This document shows positions 6,125 through 14,541 of a stretch of 21,725 bases of DNA, piece after piece. The notes beneath the pieces are model-generated. The model did no database searches. It saw only the letters and a list, made by a program, of their open reading frames with translations, and was not told where the DNA came from. Every line of letters starts with the position of its first letter. Position 1 is the first letter of the stretch. The stretch is from Anaerolineaceae bacterium UBA5211. Its GTDB lineage: Bacteria > Chloroflexota > Anaerolineae > Anaerolineales > Anaerolineaceae. The stretch spans positions 47,731 through 69,455 of the forward strand of contig DHVJ01000033.1 of NCBI GenBank assembly GCA_002412595.1, in the 5' to 3' direction. A program made the translations under genes and the position numbers.

Positions 6125-9100
6125 ATGTTCAAACCTGTATCATCAAAACTCAATGCGAACCAGATGGAGTTGGAAGTCCTGAAATATTGGAAGAAGGAAG
6201 ATATCTTCCACGCCTCCATCAAAAATCGTGAGGGAAAAACAGAATATGTGTTTTATGAGGGCCCGCCGACAGCTAACGGTATGCCTGGTGTTCATCATGT
6301 CCTGGCGCGCGTATTCAAGGACATTTTCCCGCGCTACCGTACCATGCAAGGCTATCATGTCATCCGCCGCGGCGGTTGGGATACGCACGGGCTGCCGGTT
6401 GAGATTGAAGTCGAGAAGAAACTGGGTTTCACCAATAAGCAGCAAATTGAAGATTACGGCATCGCCGAATTTAACCAGCTTTGCCGGGAATCCGCTTTTA
6501 AATACATCCAGGAATGGGAGAAGCTGACTGAAAGGATTGCCTTCTGGGTGGATCTGGACACAGCTTATATCACTTACAAGAACTCTTACATTGAATCCGT
6601 TTGGTGGATACTGCAGAATTTCTGGAAAAAGGACCTGCTCTACCAGGGCTTTAAGGTAGTACCTTATTGCCCGCGCTGCGGCACACCCCTTTCGGATCAC
6701 GAAGTTTCCCAGGGATACCACGAAACTACTGATCCGTCTGTATATGTGCGCATGCCGCTGGTGGACGATCCCAGTACCTCGCTGCTGGTTTGGACCACCA
6801 CACCCTGGACGCTGCCGGGCAACGTGGCTGTGGCGGTACATCCGAATGTCGATTATGTTACCGTTGAGCGCAAAGAAGGCAATGGCAACGGCACAGAAAA
6901 ACTGATCCTGGCCAAGTCACAGGTTGAGAGCATCTTTGGTGACGAAGAAGTAAAGGTCGTCTCCGAGTTTAAAGGCAAGCAGCTCAAAGGGAAACACTAC
7001 AAACCGTTGTACACCTTCCTGCCGCCTGATAAACCAGCCTACCGTGTGGTCCTGGCGGATTATGTCATAACGAATGAGGGTTCTGGATTGGTACACCAGG
7101 CTCCGGCGTTTGGCGCGGATGATATGCAGACGGCTATCGATGAGGATCTGCCGATTCTGATGACGGTGGCACCCAATGGTACCTTCATCCCGGAGGTCAA
7201 GCAATGGGCCGGGCGCTTTGTGAAGGATGCCGACCCATATATTGTTGAAGACTTAAATAACCGCGGTCTGCTTTTCAGGACCGTGCCATATACGCACACC
7301 TATCCCTTCTGCTGGCGCTGCGATACGCCGCTGTTGTATTACGCGCGTCCTACCTGGTTCATCCGCACCAGTGCCAGAAAGGATGACCTGGTTGCGAATA
7401 ACCAGAAAGTGAACTGGTATCCCAATCACATCAAAGATGGCCGTTTTGGCAATTGGCTGGCCAACAATGTGGACTGGGCTTTGGGCCGCGAACGCTATTG
7501 GGGCACGCCGCTGCCGGTATGGGAATGCGAAAGCTGCCACCACCAGGAATGCATGGGTTCAGTTGCGGAATTGTCCGAGAAGACCGGCAAAGACCTGACA
7601 GGCTTGGATTTGCACCGCCCATACGTGGACGAGGTGGAATATGCTTGCCCGGAGTGCGGCGAGACCATGCACCGCGTGCCAGAATTGATCGACGTGTGGT
7701 TCGACTCCGGTTCTATGCCGGTGGCGCAATGGCATTATCCTTTTGAGAACGAGCAGGAATTTAAGGACCATTACCCGGCCGATTACATCTGCGAAGCGGT
7801 TGACCAAACGCGCGGCTGGTTCTATTCTCTGCATGCTATTTCCACGCTGTTATTCGACCAACAGTGCTTCAAGAATGTGGTCTGCCTGGGCCTGATCCTG
7901 GACGGTGACGGCCAGAAAATGTCTAAAACGCGCGGCAACGTGACCAATCCTTGGGAGGTGCTGGATAAGCACGGCGCGGACGCTATGCGCTGGTACCTGT
8001 ACACGGCCAGCCCGCCCGGACAGGAACGGCGTTTTTCAGCCGATCTGGTCAATGAGGTGCTGCGCAGCTTCACGCTGACGTTGTGGAACACCTATTCCTT
8101 CTTTGTCACTTACGCCAACCTGGACGGTTGGCAGCCGGGCAAAGCGGACAAACCGCAATACTCCAAACTGGATGAGTGGCTGCTGGCGGAACTGCACGCG
8201 CTGGTGCGCGATGTGACCACCGCGTTCGAGAACTATGATGTGCTGGGTGCTACTCGGCCGATTGAAGGTTTTGTGGATCACCTTTCCAACTGGTATCTGC
8301 GCCGGTCACGCCGCCGCTTCTGGAAGAGCGGATCCGATGCGGATAAAGAGGCAGCCTATTCAACTTTGTATGAAGCGCTGGTAATGCTCAGCAAACTGCT
8401 GGCGCCTTCCATGCCCTTCATCGCGGATGAGATGTATCGCAACCTGGTGGTCAACCTGGATCCGCAGGCTCCCAATTCAGTACATTTGGCGGACTGGCCG
8501 GAATTCGATCCGTCCCGCCTGAATGACGATTTGGTGACGGACATGAACCTGGTCATGAAACTGGTTTCGCTCGGCCATGCCGCCCGCAACAAGTCGCAGA
8601 TCAAAGTGCGCCAACCCCTGCAAGAAGCCGCTTTCTCTGTGAGCAACATCCACGATAGCGCGGTGATCGATGAATATGCAGATCTGCTGCAGGATGAACT
8701 GAATGTGAAGCATGTGCGCGCTCTCAGCGCCACCAGTGAAGCGGCCGCTTATGAATTGGTGCCGCTGCCCAAACAGCTCGGCCAGAAATATAAAGACCAG
8801 TTCCCGGCCATCCGCAAAGCAATCCTGCTGCAAGACCCGGAAAATGCCGCCGCGACGCTGCTGAAAGGCGAAAGCCTGAAAGTGCCTGTGGACGGCGAGG
8901 AATTTGAGATTTTGCCGGAAGAAGTGGAAGTGCGTATGCAGGCCAAGGAAGGCTTTGAAGTGGCTTCGGACGGTGCATATGTGGCGGCTTTGGTTACCAA
9001 GCTGACGGATGACCTGGTCAACGAAGGCCTGGTGCGCGAGTTCGTGCGCCGCGTGCAGGAAGCCCGCAAGCAGGCTGATTTTGAAATCGCTGACCGCATC

Positions 9101-9277
9101 CGCCTGGTTTACTCATGTTCCGACAAGTTGAAGCACGCTATTGAAGAATTCAAGGGATACATCATGGACGAGACCCTAGCAGTTGAACTGGACGGCGAAC
9201 ACGTGCCGAATATCCTGCCGAATCTCAGCGATGAGTTCGATGGAGAAACCATGACGATCTGGCTGGATAAAGCCTGA
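6125..9277 (+). CDS. ileS: Isoleucyl-tRNA synthetase, type 2 (eukaryote-like)
   Basis: This 1050-residue class I synthetase attaches isoleucine to tRNA-Ile. The HIGH-class motif reads GPPTANGMPGVHH (46-58), with GVHH in place of HIGH, and KMSKT is at 598-602. CPRCGT and CESCHHQEC/CPECGE hint at metal-binding knuckles in the inserted domains. The HGLPVEIEVEKKLG segment, the VHQAPAFGADD editing-domain segment, the WFDSG motif and the long C-terminal anticodon-binding region match the type-2 branch found in eukaryotes and part of the bacteria. Type-2 enzymes are generally insensitive to mupirocin (family knowledge). The ATG at 6125 is preceded by GGAGG at 6116-6120. Expression is set by the T-box leader, and a terminator follows within 8 bases of the stop. 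Confidence 0.97.
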   Translation: MFKPVSSKLNANQMELEVLKYWKKEDIFHASIKNREGKTEYVFYEGPPTANGMPGVHHVLARVFKDIFPRYRTMQGYHVIRRGGWDTHGLPVEIEVEKKLGFTNKQQIEDYGIAEFNQLCRESAFKYIQEWEKLTERIAFWVDLDTAYITYKNSYIESVWWILQNFWKKDLLYQGFKVVPYCPRCGTPLSDHEVSQGYHETTDPSVYVRMPLVDDPSTSLLVWTTTPWTLPGNVAVAVHPNVDYVTVERKEGNGNGTEKLILAKSQVESIFGDEEVKVVSEFKGKQLKGKHYKPLYTFLPPDKPAYRVVLADYVITNEGSGLVHQAPAFGADDMQTAIDEDLPILMTVAPNGTFIPEVKQWAGRFVKDADPYIVEDLNNRGLLFRTVPYTHTYPFCWRCDTPLLYYARPTWFIRTSARKDDLVANNQKVNWYPNHIKDGRFGNWLANNVDWALGRERYWGTPLPVWECESCHHQECMGSVAELSEKTGKDLTGLDLHRPYVDEVEYACPECGETMHRVPELIDVWFDSGSMPVAQWHYPFENEQEFKDHYPADYICEAVDQTRGWFYSLHAISTLLFDQQCFKNVVCLGLILDGDGQKMSKTRGNVTNPWEVLDKHGADAMRWYLYTASPPGQERRFSADLVNEVLRSFTLTLWNTYSFFVTYANLDGWQPGKADKPQYSKLDEWLLAELHALVRDVTTAFENYDVLGATRPIEGFVDHLSNWYLRRSRRRFWKSGSDADKEAAYSTLYEALVMLSKLLAPSMPFIADEMYRNLVVNLDPQAPNSVHLADWPEFDPSRLNDDLVTDMNLVMKLVSLGHAARNKSQIKVRQPLQEAAFSVSNIHDSAVIDEYADLLQDELNVKHVRALSATSEAAAYELVPLPKQLGQKYKDQFPAIRKAILLQDPENAAATLLKGESLKVPVDGEEFEILPEEVEVRMQAKEGFEVASDGAYVAALVTKLTDDLVNEGLVREFVRRVQEARKQADFEIADRIRLVYSCSDKLKHAIEEFKGYIMDETLAVELDGEHVPNILPNLSDEFDGETMTIWLDKA

Positions 9278-9284
9278 TAAAGTG

Positions 9285-9326
9285 AGCGGGATAAGTTCAA
9301 GCGAATTTATCCCGCTTTTTTCTTTT
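9285..9326 (+). terminator. Intrinsic terminator after ileS
   Basis: AGCGGGATAA (9285-9294) pairs perfectly with TTATCCCGCT (9307-9316) over a 12-base loop, followed by TTTTTTCTTTT. This is a strong rho-independent terminator ending only a few bases before the next gene's ATG. Confidence 0.92.
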
Positions 9327-9329
9327 CGT

Positions 9330-9803
9330 ATGGTTAGACTGGTGGATCTGCCGACCCAGGCCGGTAATTATGTGATCGTAGGGTATAGCGCAAACCAATT
9401 TGCAATTGAGATAAAGCGTTTCGGCCTGCGGAAAATGCCGCCCGGGTATTATCTTTACTGCGGAAGTGCGCATGGACCTGGCGGATTAGCAGGACGAGTC
9501 AACCGGCATTTGGATCCGCACACGAAAAAATTCTGGCATTTTGATTATCTCAAGCACCATGTGAAAGTCGCTCAGGTTTGGTGGCAGGTAAATGCATCCA
9601 ACTTTGAGTGTGATACTGCGCAATTCTTGCTGACGCTGCCCGGTGCCAATTGTGTCATAAAAGGTTTTGGCGCCAGCGATTGTCGAAAAGGCTGCACATC
9701 CCACCTGATTCATTATCCGGATCTTGTGAAAGTTGAGCAGGGATGGCAGAAAGTGGATCAAAAGGGTTGGGATTATCATCAAATCATCCTGGGAGAACAC
9801 TGA
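9330..9803 (+). CDS. DUF123 / GIY-YIG nuclease-family protein
   Basis: This 157-residue protein has the DUF123 pattern: a GIY-YIG-like core PPGYYLYCGSAHGPGGLAGR (37-56), the His60/HFDYL (70-74) segment where the family has RHL...HWHIDYL, Glu93-Cys94, and FGASDC...CTSHL (113-125) with Cys118 and Cys122. Homologues are common in archaea and scattered in bacteria; nuclease activity is suggested by the fold but the cellular role is unknown. The frame is open upstream to a GTG at 9282, but that would put coding sequence through the ileS terminator, so I use ATG 9330. No ribosome site precedes it: the T-tract ends right before the start. It may therefore be leaderless, or translated from read-through mRNA. 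Confidence 0.82.
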   Translation: MVRLVDLPTQAGNYVIVGYSANQFAIEIKRFGLRKMPPGYYLYCGSAHGPGGLAGRVNRHLDPHTKKFWHFDYLKHHVKVAQVWWQVNASNFECDTAQFLLTLPGANCVIKGFGASDCRKGCTSHLIHYPDLVKVEQGWQKVDQKGWDYHQIILGEH

Positions 9804-9833
9804 AATCGGTTAAAATCGTAATATCTGAGGTAT

Positions 9834-10370
9834 ATGACATTGAAGAAAATCTTTAAGAATTATTGGTTCTTTGTGCTTGTAGCGGGATTGATTATTTTGC
9901 TGGATCAATGGACAAAAGGACTGGTGCGTGCAAATTTGGCTATGGGAGAAATTTGGTCGCCCTGGTCATGGCTTTCTCCCTACGCCCGAGTCGTGCATTG
10001 GTACAACACTGGCGTAGCTTTTGGCATGTTCCAGGATCACGGTGTGCTATTCACAATCCTGAACAGTTTCATTGCCGGGTTTATCCTGATCTTCTTCCCG
10101 CGCCTTTCAGAAAATGATTGGTTCCTTAAAGTGGCATTGAGCATGCAGTTTGGCGGAGCAGTCGGTAATCTGATTGATCGCATGACCATTGGCCATGTGA
10201 CCGATTTTGTTTCCATCGGGAATTTTGCGGTTTTCAATGTGGCAGATGCCTCTGTCACAGTAGGCGTGGCGGTGATGATTATCGGCCTGTGGATCCAGGA
10301 AAAACGAGAAAAAGAACGAAAAGCCCCCATGGATGAGAACCAGCATCTCGACAGTAAGCCGGGAATCTAG
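9834..10370 (+). CDS. lspA: Lipoprotein signal peptidase (signal peptidase II)
   Basis: This 178-residue aspartyl protease of the inner membrane removes the signal peptide from diacylglyceryl-modified prolipoproteins. Four membrane segments are visible (about 11-29, 70-90, 96-113, 139-154). The family blocks are DQWTKGLV (Asp24), NTGVAFGMF (Asn58), GGAVGNLIDR (catalytic Asp115) and VFNVADASVTVG (catalytic Asp138). The C-terminal tail is charged and about 20 residues longer than minimal homologues. The ATG at 9834 has TGAGG just upstream. rluD follows after 6 bases, an arrangement common in bacteria. Its partner Lgt is encoded at 20219-21079. Confidence 0.95.
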   Translation: MTLKKIFKNYWFFVLVAGLIILLDQWTKGLVRANLAMGEIWSPWSWLSPYARVVHWYNTGVAFGMFQDHGVLFTILNSFIAGFILIFFPRLSENDWFLKVALSMQFGGAVGNLIDRMTIGHVTDFVSIGNFAVFNVADASVTVGVAVMIIGLWIQEKREKERKAPMDENQHLDSKPGI

Positions 10371-10376
10371 GTTAAG

Positions 10377-11294
10377 GTGAACACACTTATAAAGAATTTT
10401 ATTTTTGAAGAAGACCAACCCCAGCGGCTGGACCATTACCTTTCCCAGAAATTACCCGAATTTAGCCGTTCGCAAATCCAGCGTCTGATCAAATCCGGCC
10501 AGGTATTAGTGGATAATCTGCCTCCCAAGAAAACCGGTCAAATGCTGGAAAATGGGAACCGGATTTTGATGGAAGTACCGCCTCCAGAACCTTTGGATTT
10601 GATCCCGGAGTCGATCGAAATTCCCATTTTGTTTGAAGATGAAAATGTGCTGGTGATGGATAAGCCGGCTGGCATGGTTGTGCATCCTTCGGCAGGACAT
10701 TCCAAAGGAACCCTGGTACACGCGGCGCTGGCCCACACACCATTCCTGGCTGGTATTGGCGGCAAGATGCGCCCTGGCATCGTTCACCGCCTGGATAAGA
10801 ATACTTCCGGCATTATCCTGATTGCAAAAAATGAGGCCTCGCATCAATGGCTGCAGAAACAATTCAAAGATCGCCTGGTAGTTAAGAAATACCTGGCTTT
10901 GGTGGACGGCAGGCCAAATACACCAACCGGCCGCATCATTGCCCCTATCGCGCGTGACCACAATAACCGCAAACGCATGGCCATCGCTCGTGAAGGCGAA
11001 GGACGCTACGCTGAAACGGAATACCATACCTTGCACAACTACAAAGCACATACTTACCTGGAAGTACATCCGCTGACCGGGCGTACCCATCAGATCCGCG
11101 TGCATATGGCCTCCGTCGGGTGCCCGATTGCCGCGGACACGCTGTATGGTTACCGCAATCCTTCGGTGAAGTTAGAGCGCCACTTCCTGCATGCCTACCA
11201 GATCAGTATCTGCTTGCTGGGAGAGGAACAACCGCATCAATTTCAAGCCGATCTGCCTGAGGATCTGGCCGCGATTTTGGAAAATTTATTTTAA
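10377..11294 (+). CDS. rluD: RNA pseudouridine synthase, RluA/RluD family
   Basis: This 305-residue protein has an N-terminal S4 RNA-binding domain (about 16-66, SRSQIQRLIKSGQVLVD) and the RluA-family catalytic domain. The active-site motif PGIVHRLDKNTSG places the catalytic aspartate at 140. DKPAGMVVHPS (95-105) and LTGRTHQIRVHMAS are also typical. Such enzymes isomerise uridines in 23S rRNA (RluD sites) or tRNA; the exact target cannot be told from sequence. The start is a GTG 6 bases after lspA with only a weak GG upstream, so coupling to lspA translation is likely. It is 13 bases upstream of the threonine aldolase start. Confidence 0.9.
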   Translation: MNTLIKNFIFEEDQPQRLDHYLSQKLPEFSRSQIQRLIKSGQVLVDNLPPKKTGQMLENGNRILMEVPPPEPLDLIPESIEIPILFEDENVLVMDKPAGMVVHPSAGHSKGTLVHAALAHTPFLAGIGGKMRPGIVHRLDKNTSGIILIAKNEASHQWLQKQFKDRLVVKKYLALVDGRPNTPTGRIIAPIARDHNNRKRMAIAREGEGRYAETEYHTLHNYKAHTYLEVHPLTGRTHQIRVHMASVGCPIAADTLYGYRNPSVKLERHFLHAYQISICLLGEEQPHQFQADLPEDLAAILENLF

Positions 11295-11307
11295 TGATGG
11301 AGTAGAG

Positions 11308-12360
11308 ATGGCATTTGAAAACGGAATTATAGATTTGCGTTCGGATACGGTAACTCACCCGACTGAAGAAATGCGCGCGGCGATGGCCGCGGCTCCGGTT
11401 GGCGACGATGTTTATAACGAGGATCCAACAGTCATACAGATGGAGAAATTGGCGGCGGAAAAGACTGGCATGCAAGCCGCGCTGTTTGTGGCATCGGGAA
11501 CCATGGGAAACCTGATCGCCGCTCTGACGCACTGCGGGCGCGGCGACGAAGCAGTTATGGGCACCAGTGGGCACACCTTCCTGCATGAAGTGGGCGGGAT
11601 ATCAGCCTTGGGCGGCATCTTTCCATCTCTGATCCCCAATCAGGCGGACGGCACGCTTGCCATTGAGGATATTCAGAATGCTTACCGCGAAGATGATATC
11701 CACCATCCGCCTTCTCGTTTGTTGATTCTGGAAAATACCCAAAATCAATGCGGCGGGATTCCATTGAGCGTGGATTATATGCACTCGGCTGCCACCATTG
11801 CCCACAGCCTGAGCATGCAGGTGCACCTGGATGGTGCACGCGTATTCAACGCAGCTAAGGCGCTAGATTGTTCGGCGGCGGAAATTTGCGCGCCGGTGGA
11901 TTCGGTCATGTTCTGCCTTTCAAAAGGATTGTGTGCTCCGGTGGGCTCTATGCTGTGCGGCAGCAGTGAATTTATTGCCAAAGCACGCAAAATCCGCAAG
12001 CAGTTGGGCGGCGGGATGCGCCAAGTTGGCGTGATTGCAGCGGCAGGCATTATCTCTCTTGAAAAAATGATTGACCGTCTGCCAGAAGATCATCAAAATG
12101 CAAAGGACTTGGCTGCCGGATTGGCGAAAATCAAAGGCTTGACTATTGTGAAAGGCGGCCCGCAGACCAATATGGTCTTCTTCCGTATTGAGCGCGGATT
12201 TCATAAAACCGCAGATACGATCAAAGAACAATTGAAGGAGAAGGGTGTACTGGTGGGATTATCCGGACCAAATGAATTTCGGCTGGTGACCCATTATTGG
12301 GTGAATGCAGATGATGTGGCTAAGACCATTGAGGCGGTCAAGAGCGTGATGGTTAGCTGA
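11308..12360 (+). CDS. ltaE: Low-specificity L-threonine aldolase (PLP-dependent)
   Basis: This 350-residue aminotransferase-fold enzyme cleaves L-threonine/allo-threonine to glycine and acetaldehyde. Family blocks are DLRSDTVTHPT (9-19), VGDDVYNEDPT (31-41), SGTMGNL (63-69), HLDGAR (Asp175 contacts the PLP ring) and SKGLCAPVGS with the PLP Schiff-base lysine at 206. The usual ENTHN motif reads ENTQN (142-146), a conservative-looking change at a position that is normally His. The frame is open upstream to 11191, inside rluD, but ATG 11308 gives the normal family start and has GGAG (11299-11302) upstream. The gene has no obvious terminator; an extended -10 promoter for the next gene follows. 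Confidence 0.92.
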   Translation: MAFENGIIDLRSDTVTHPTEEMRAAMAAAPVGDDVYNEDPTVIQMEKLAAEKTGMQAALFVASGTMGNLIAALTHCGRGDEAVMGTSGHTFLHEVGGISALGGIFPSLIPNQADGTLAIEDIQNAYREDDIHHPPSRLLILENTQNQCGGIPLSVDYMHSAATIAHSLSMQVHLDGARVFNAAKALDCSAAEICAPVDSVMFCLSKGLCAPVGSMLCGSSEFIAKARKIRKQLGGGMRQVGVIAAAGIISLEKMIDRLPEDHQNAKDLAAGLAKIKGLTIVKGGPQTNMVFFRIERGFHKTADTIKEQLKEKGVLVGLSGPNEFRLVTHYWVNADDVAKTIEAVKSVMVS

Positions 12361-12385
12361 TTTCACTTTCAGCGCTTTATGGTTT

Positions 12386-12394
12386 TGTTATAAT
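12386..12394 (+). promoter_or_regulatory. Extended -10 promoter upstream of purine nucleoside phosphorylase
   Basis: TGTTATAAT is a perfect extended -10 (TGn-TATAAT), 37 bases upstream of the ATG. The hexamer 17 bases upstream, CTTTCA (12366-12371), is a poor -35. It is the same type as the promoter ahead of rpmH and probably starts the long run of genes to lgt. Confidence 0.6.
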
Positions 12395-12431
12395 CAATTT
12401 ATTATCGTTGATTTATTGAACAGGAGCGAGC

Positions 12432-13268
12432 ATGTCTGAATTTATTACCTTGGAAATGATTGATCGTGCAGTTGAAGTTATTCGCAGCAAGACGAATCAG
12501 AAACCCAAAATTGGGTTGATCCTGGGTTCCGGCTTAGGTGATCTGGCTGAATCGGTGAAGCCGGCAGATTTCATCGATTATGGAGATATCCCCAATTGGC
12601 CTCGCTCAACGATTCAAGGCCACAAAGGTCGTTTGGTGATTGGCGATTTGGAATCTAAACCAGTTCTGATCATGCAGGGCAGGGCGCATTATTATGAAGG
12701 CTATCCTATGCCAATGGTCGGTTTTCCCATCCGTGTGATGATACGCCTGGGGATTGAATATCTGATCGTGACCAACGCGGCCGGTGCAGTTAATCCGGAT
12801 TATATGCCGGGTGATTTAATGCTGATCAACGACCATCTTTCCATGATCGGAATGTTTGGATTAAATCCGCTGCGCGGCCCTAATATTGACGAATTTGGAG
12901 AACGTTTCCCGGACATGAGTCGGGCTTACGATCCTGAATTGCTGGATTTTGCCAAAGAGGCCGCAGCGGAGAAGAACCTGCATGTGCGTGAAGGTGTGTA
13001 TGTTTGCCTTTCCGGACCTTCGTTTGAAACGCCGGCTGATTTGCGTTTCCTGCATACAGCAGGGGCAGATGCGGTGGGCATGTCAACTGTTCCGGAAGTG
13101 ATCGTCGCCCATCATGGCGGTATCCGAGTTTTAGGTATATCCGGTATCAGCAATAAGGCCAACCTGAATGGCTCCAATGTCACTACCCATGAAGAAGTGT
13201 TGGAAGCCGGCAAGGTTTTAATGCCAAAATTGGACGCGGTAATCCGTGGCGTGCTGGAACGAATTTAA
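12432..13268 (+). CDS. punA: Purine nucleoside phosphorylase, trimeric (inosine/guanosine type)
   Basis: This 278-residue enzyme phosphorolyses purine nucleosides for salvage. It has the features of the trimeric PNP family: LGSGLG (31-36, Ser33 at the phosphate site), GHKGRLVIG with His64, MQGRAHYYEGY with Arg84 and His86, TNAAGAVNPDYMPGDLM, SGPSFETPADLR with Glu199 as the base-binding glutamate, VGMSTVPE and ISNKAN with Asn241. The Glu/Asn pair predicts 6-oxopurine nucleosides (inosine, guanosine) rather than adenosine. The ribosome site AGGAG lies at about 12422-12426. It complements the pyrimidine phosphorylase at 4498-5802. Confidence 0.94.
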   Translation: MSEFITLEMIDRAVEVIRSKTNQKPKIGLILGSGLGDLAESVKPADFIDYGDIPNWPRSTIQGHKGRLVIGDLESKPVLIMQGRAHYYEGYPMPMVGFPIRVMIRLGIEYLIVTNAAGAVNPDYMPGDLMLINDHLSMIGMFGLNPLRGPNIDEFGERFPDMSRAYDPELLDFAKEAAAEKNLHVREGVYVCLSGPSFETPADLRFLHTAGADAVGMSTVPEVIVAHHGGIRVLGISGISNKANLNGSNVTTHEEVLEAGKVLMPKLDAVIRGVLERI

Positions 13269-13276
13269 AGTCATAG

Positions 13277-13298
13277 ACCGGCTGCGGGAAATGCCGGT
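13277..13298 (+). other. Small hairpin after the purine phosphorylase gene
   Basis: ACCGGC (13277-13282) pairs with GCCGGT (13293-13298) over a 10-base loop. No U-tract follows, so it is not an intrinsic terminator; it may be a processing or stability hairpin in the intergenic mRNA. Confidence 0.35.
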
Positions 13299-13312
13299 TA
13301 TACAAGTGAATA

Positions 13313-13990
13313 ATGGAAGAATTATTTAGATTCTTGGCCACATACGAAGTGGGGATTTATATCGTTATCGGTGTGATTGTATTAATTTACTTAAAACGCC
13401 TGATAGACGCTATTAGTGCTTTAAGAAAAGCTCAATTTGGTTTGGAACGTGAAGTGGCACAAAAAAGTCTGCGCTTGTCTGTCACGATCATCGTATTGGT
13501 GGCACTGGTGGGTGTTTCGAATTTCATCCTGATTTCAGTAGCTTCCATCAAGTTTCCGGGCATATCCAGGGTTGCAACGCCGACGATTGATTTGAATGTG
13601 ACTCCCGAGCCGGATCAGGCAGTTGTGACCCAAACACCCGAGTTTTTACAGCAGACGCAGACTGCTATTGCTTTGACCGGCTGCATCCCGGATGAACTGG
13701 AATGGGTCCAGCCCATATCCGGGGATGAGGTTAGTGGTTCGGTAGAATTAAAGGGTACCGTGAATATCCCGAATTTTGGATTCTATAAATACGAATACCA
13801 AATGCAGGGAGAGGATTTGTGGACGCCAATTTCAGCCGGAAACAAGCCGGTAATTGAGGATTCATTTGGCGGCCGTTGGAATACAGAACAATTAGAACCA
13901 GGCAATTATTCTTTGCGGCTGGTAGCATTGGATAATCAAAATAACCTGCTGCAGCCTTGTGTAATTGACGTGAAGGTGATACCACAATAA
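13313..13990 (+). CDS. Membrane-anchored protein with extracytoplasmic Ig-like domain, function unknown
   Basis: This 225-residue protein has two membrane segments (about 13-28 and 57-79) separated by a basic, probably cytoplasmic helix (28-56). A Pro/Thr/Gln-rich linker (88-120) follows, then a C-terminal beta-rich domain (124-225). By the positive-inside rule the C-terminal domain lies outside the cytoplasm. It contains SGSVELKGTV, NFGFYKYEYQ, then GGRWNTEQLEPGNYSLRLVALD. I recognise this as an Ig-like module found in Anaerolineae membrane proteins and penicillin-binding proteins (from memory, not searched). Cys124 and Cys216 bracket the domain and could form a disulfide. There is no clear ribosome site. 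It follows the phosphorylase by 44 bases and precedes the GNAT gene by 5. Confidence 0.7.
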   Translation: MEELFRFLATYEVGIYIVIGVIVLIYLKRLIDAISALRKAQFGLEREVAQKSLRLSVTIIVLVALVGVSNFILISVASIKFPGISRVATPTIDLNVTPEPDQAVVTQTPEFLQQTQTAIALTGCIPDELEWVQPISGDEVSGSVELKGTVNIPNFGFYKYEYQMQGEDLWTPISAGNKPVIEDSFGGRWNTEQLEPGNYSLRLVALDNQNNLLQPCVIDVKVIPQ

Positions 13991-13995
13991 AAACT

Positions 13996-14535
13996 ATGGC
14001 AGAAATACTAGTCAGACAAGCTGTCTCACCCGATATAGAATTGTTATCAAAATTTGACCATACTGTCAAAACAGAATGTGTATGGCAGATGGCCCAAAAT
14101 GTTGATTCTGGTATTATTACGACTACTTTTGCAGAAAACCACCTGCCGCGTGAGATGCGGCTGACATACCCGATATCTCCGGAAAGTCTGTTAGAGCGGT
14201 GGAAAAATTATTCAAGCGTGTTAATCGCCTGTATCAATACAGCTCCTGTTGGTTATATAACCTTCACAGCAACTTTTACACCGGATGTGATCTGGGTAAA
14301 AGATCTGGTAGTGGATGACTTGTGGCGTAGAAAATCGGTAGCAACAACTTTGATTCAGGCTGCAAACAGTTGGGGAACATCCAGGCATTTTTCGAGGATG
14401 AGTATTGAAATATCCTCAAAAAATTTCCCCGCCATCAGCCTGGTAAAAAAATGCGGTTTTGATTTTTCGGGATATGATGATAACTTCTTTAATAATAATG
14501 ATATCGCCTTGTTTTTTTCGCGATTCATTAAGTAA
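13996..14535 (+). CDS. GNAT-family N-acetyltransferase
   Basis: This 179-residue protein has the GNAT fold signals: a beta4 segment VIWVKDLVVDDLW (98-110), an acetyl-CoA pyrophosphate-binding stretch RRKSVATTLIQAA (111-123) corresponding to Q/RxxGxG/A, and a C-terminal motif B, SKNFPAISLVKKCGFDFSGYDDNFF. The usual first glycine of the CoA loop is Ser114. The substrate is unknown; many such enzymes acetylate small amines or protein N-termini. It is AT-rich like the following gene and is packed 5 bases after the Ig-like membrane gene and 6 before the 7TM gene, so it is very probably cotranscribed with them. Confidence 0.8.
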   Translation: MAEILVRQAVSPDIELLSKFDHTVKTECVWQMAQNVDSGIITTTFAENHLPREMRLTYPISPESLLERWKNYSSVLIACINTAPVGYITFTATFTPDVIWVKDLVVDDLWRRKSVATTLIQAANSWGTSRHFSRMSIEISSKNFPAISLVKKCGFDFSGYDDNFFNNNDIALFFSRFIK

Positions 14536-14541
14536 TGGCCT

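Noticed and set aside
6143..6841. A 232-codon open frame on the minus strand inside ileS
   Set aside because: It is antisense to a fully conserved synthetase, shows no family motif and starts and stops arbitrarily; a shadow of GC-rich codon use.
9282..9329. Upstream GTG start for the DUF123 gene
   Set aside because: It would translate through the ileS terminator hairpin and adds residues unrelated to the family.
10505..10517. A DnaA-box-like sequence (TTATCCACT on the minus strand)
   Set aside because: A single near-match inside the rluD coding region, with no cluster, gives no support for an origin.
10506..11105. A 199-codon minus-strand frame inside rluD
   Set aside because: Antisense to conserved pseudouridine-synthase motifs, with no recognisable domain.
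11191..11307. N-terminal extension of the threonine aldolase into rluD
   Set aside because: The extension has no similarity to the family; ATG 11308 has a ribosome site and starts right before DLRSDTVT.
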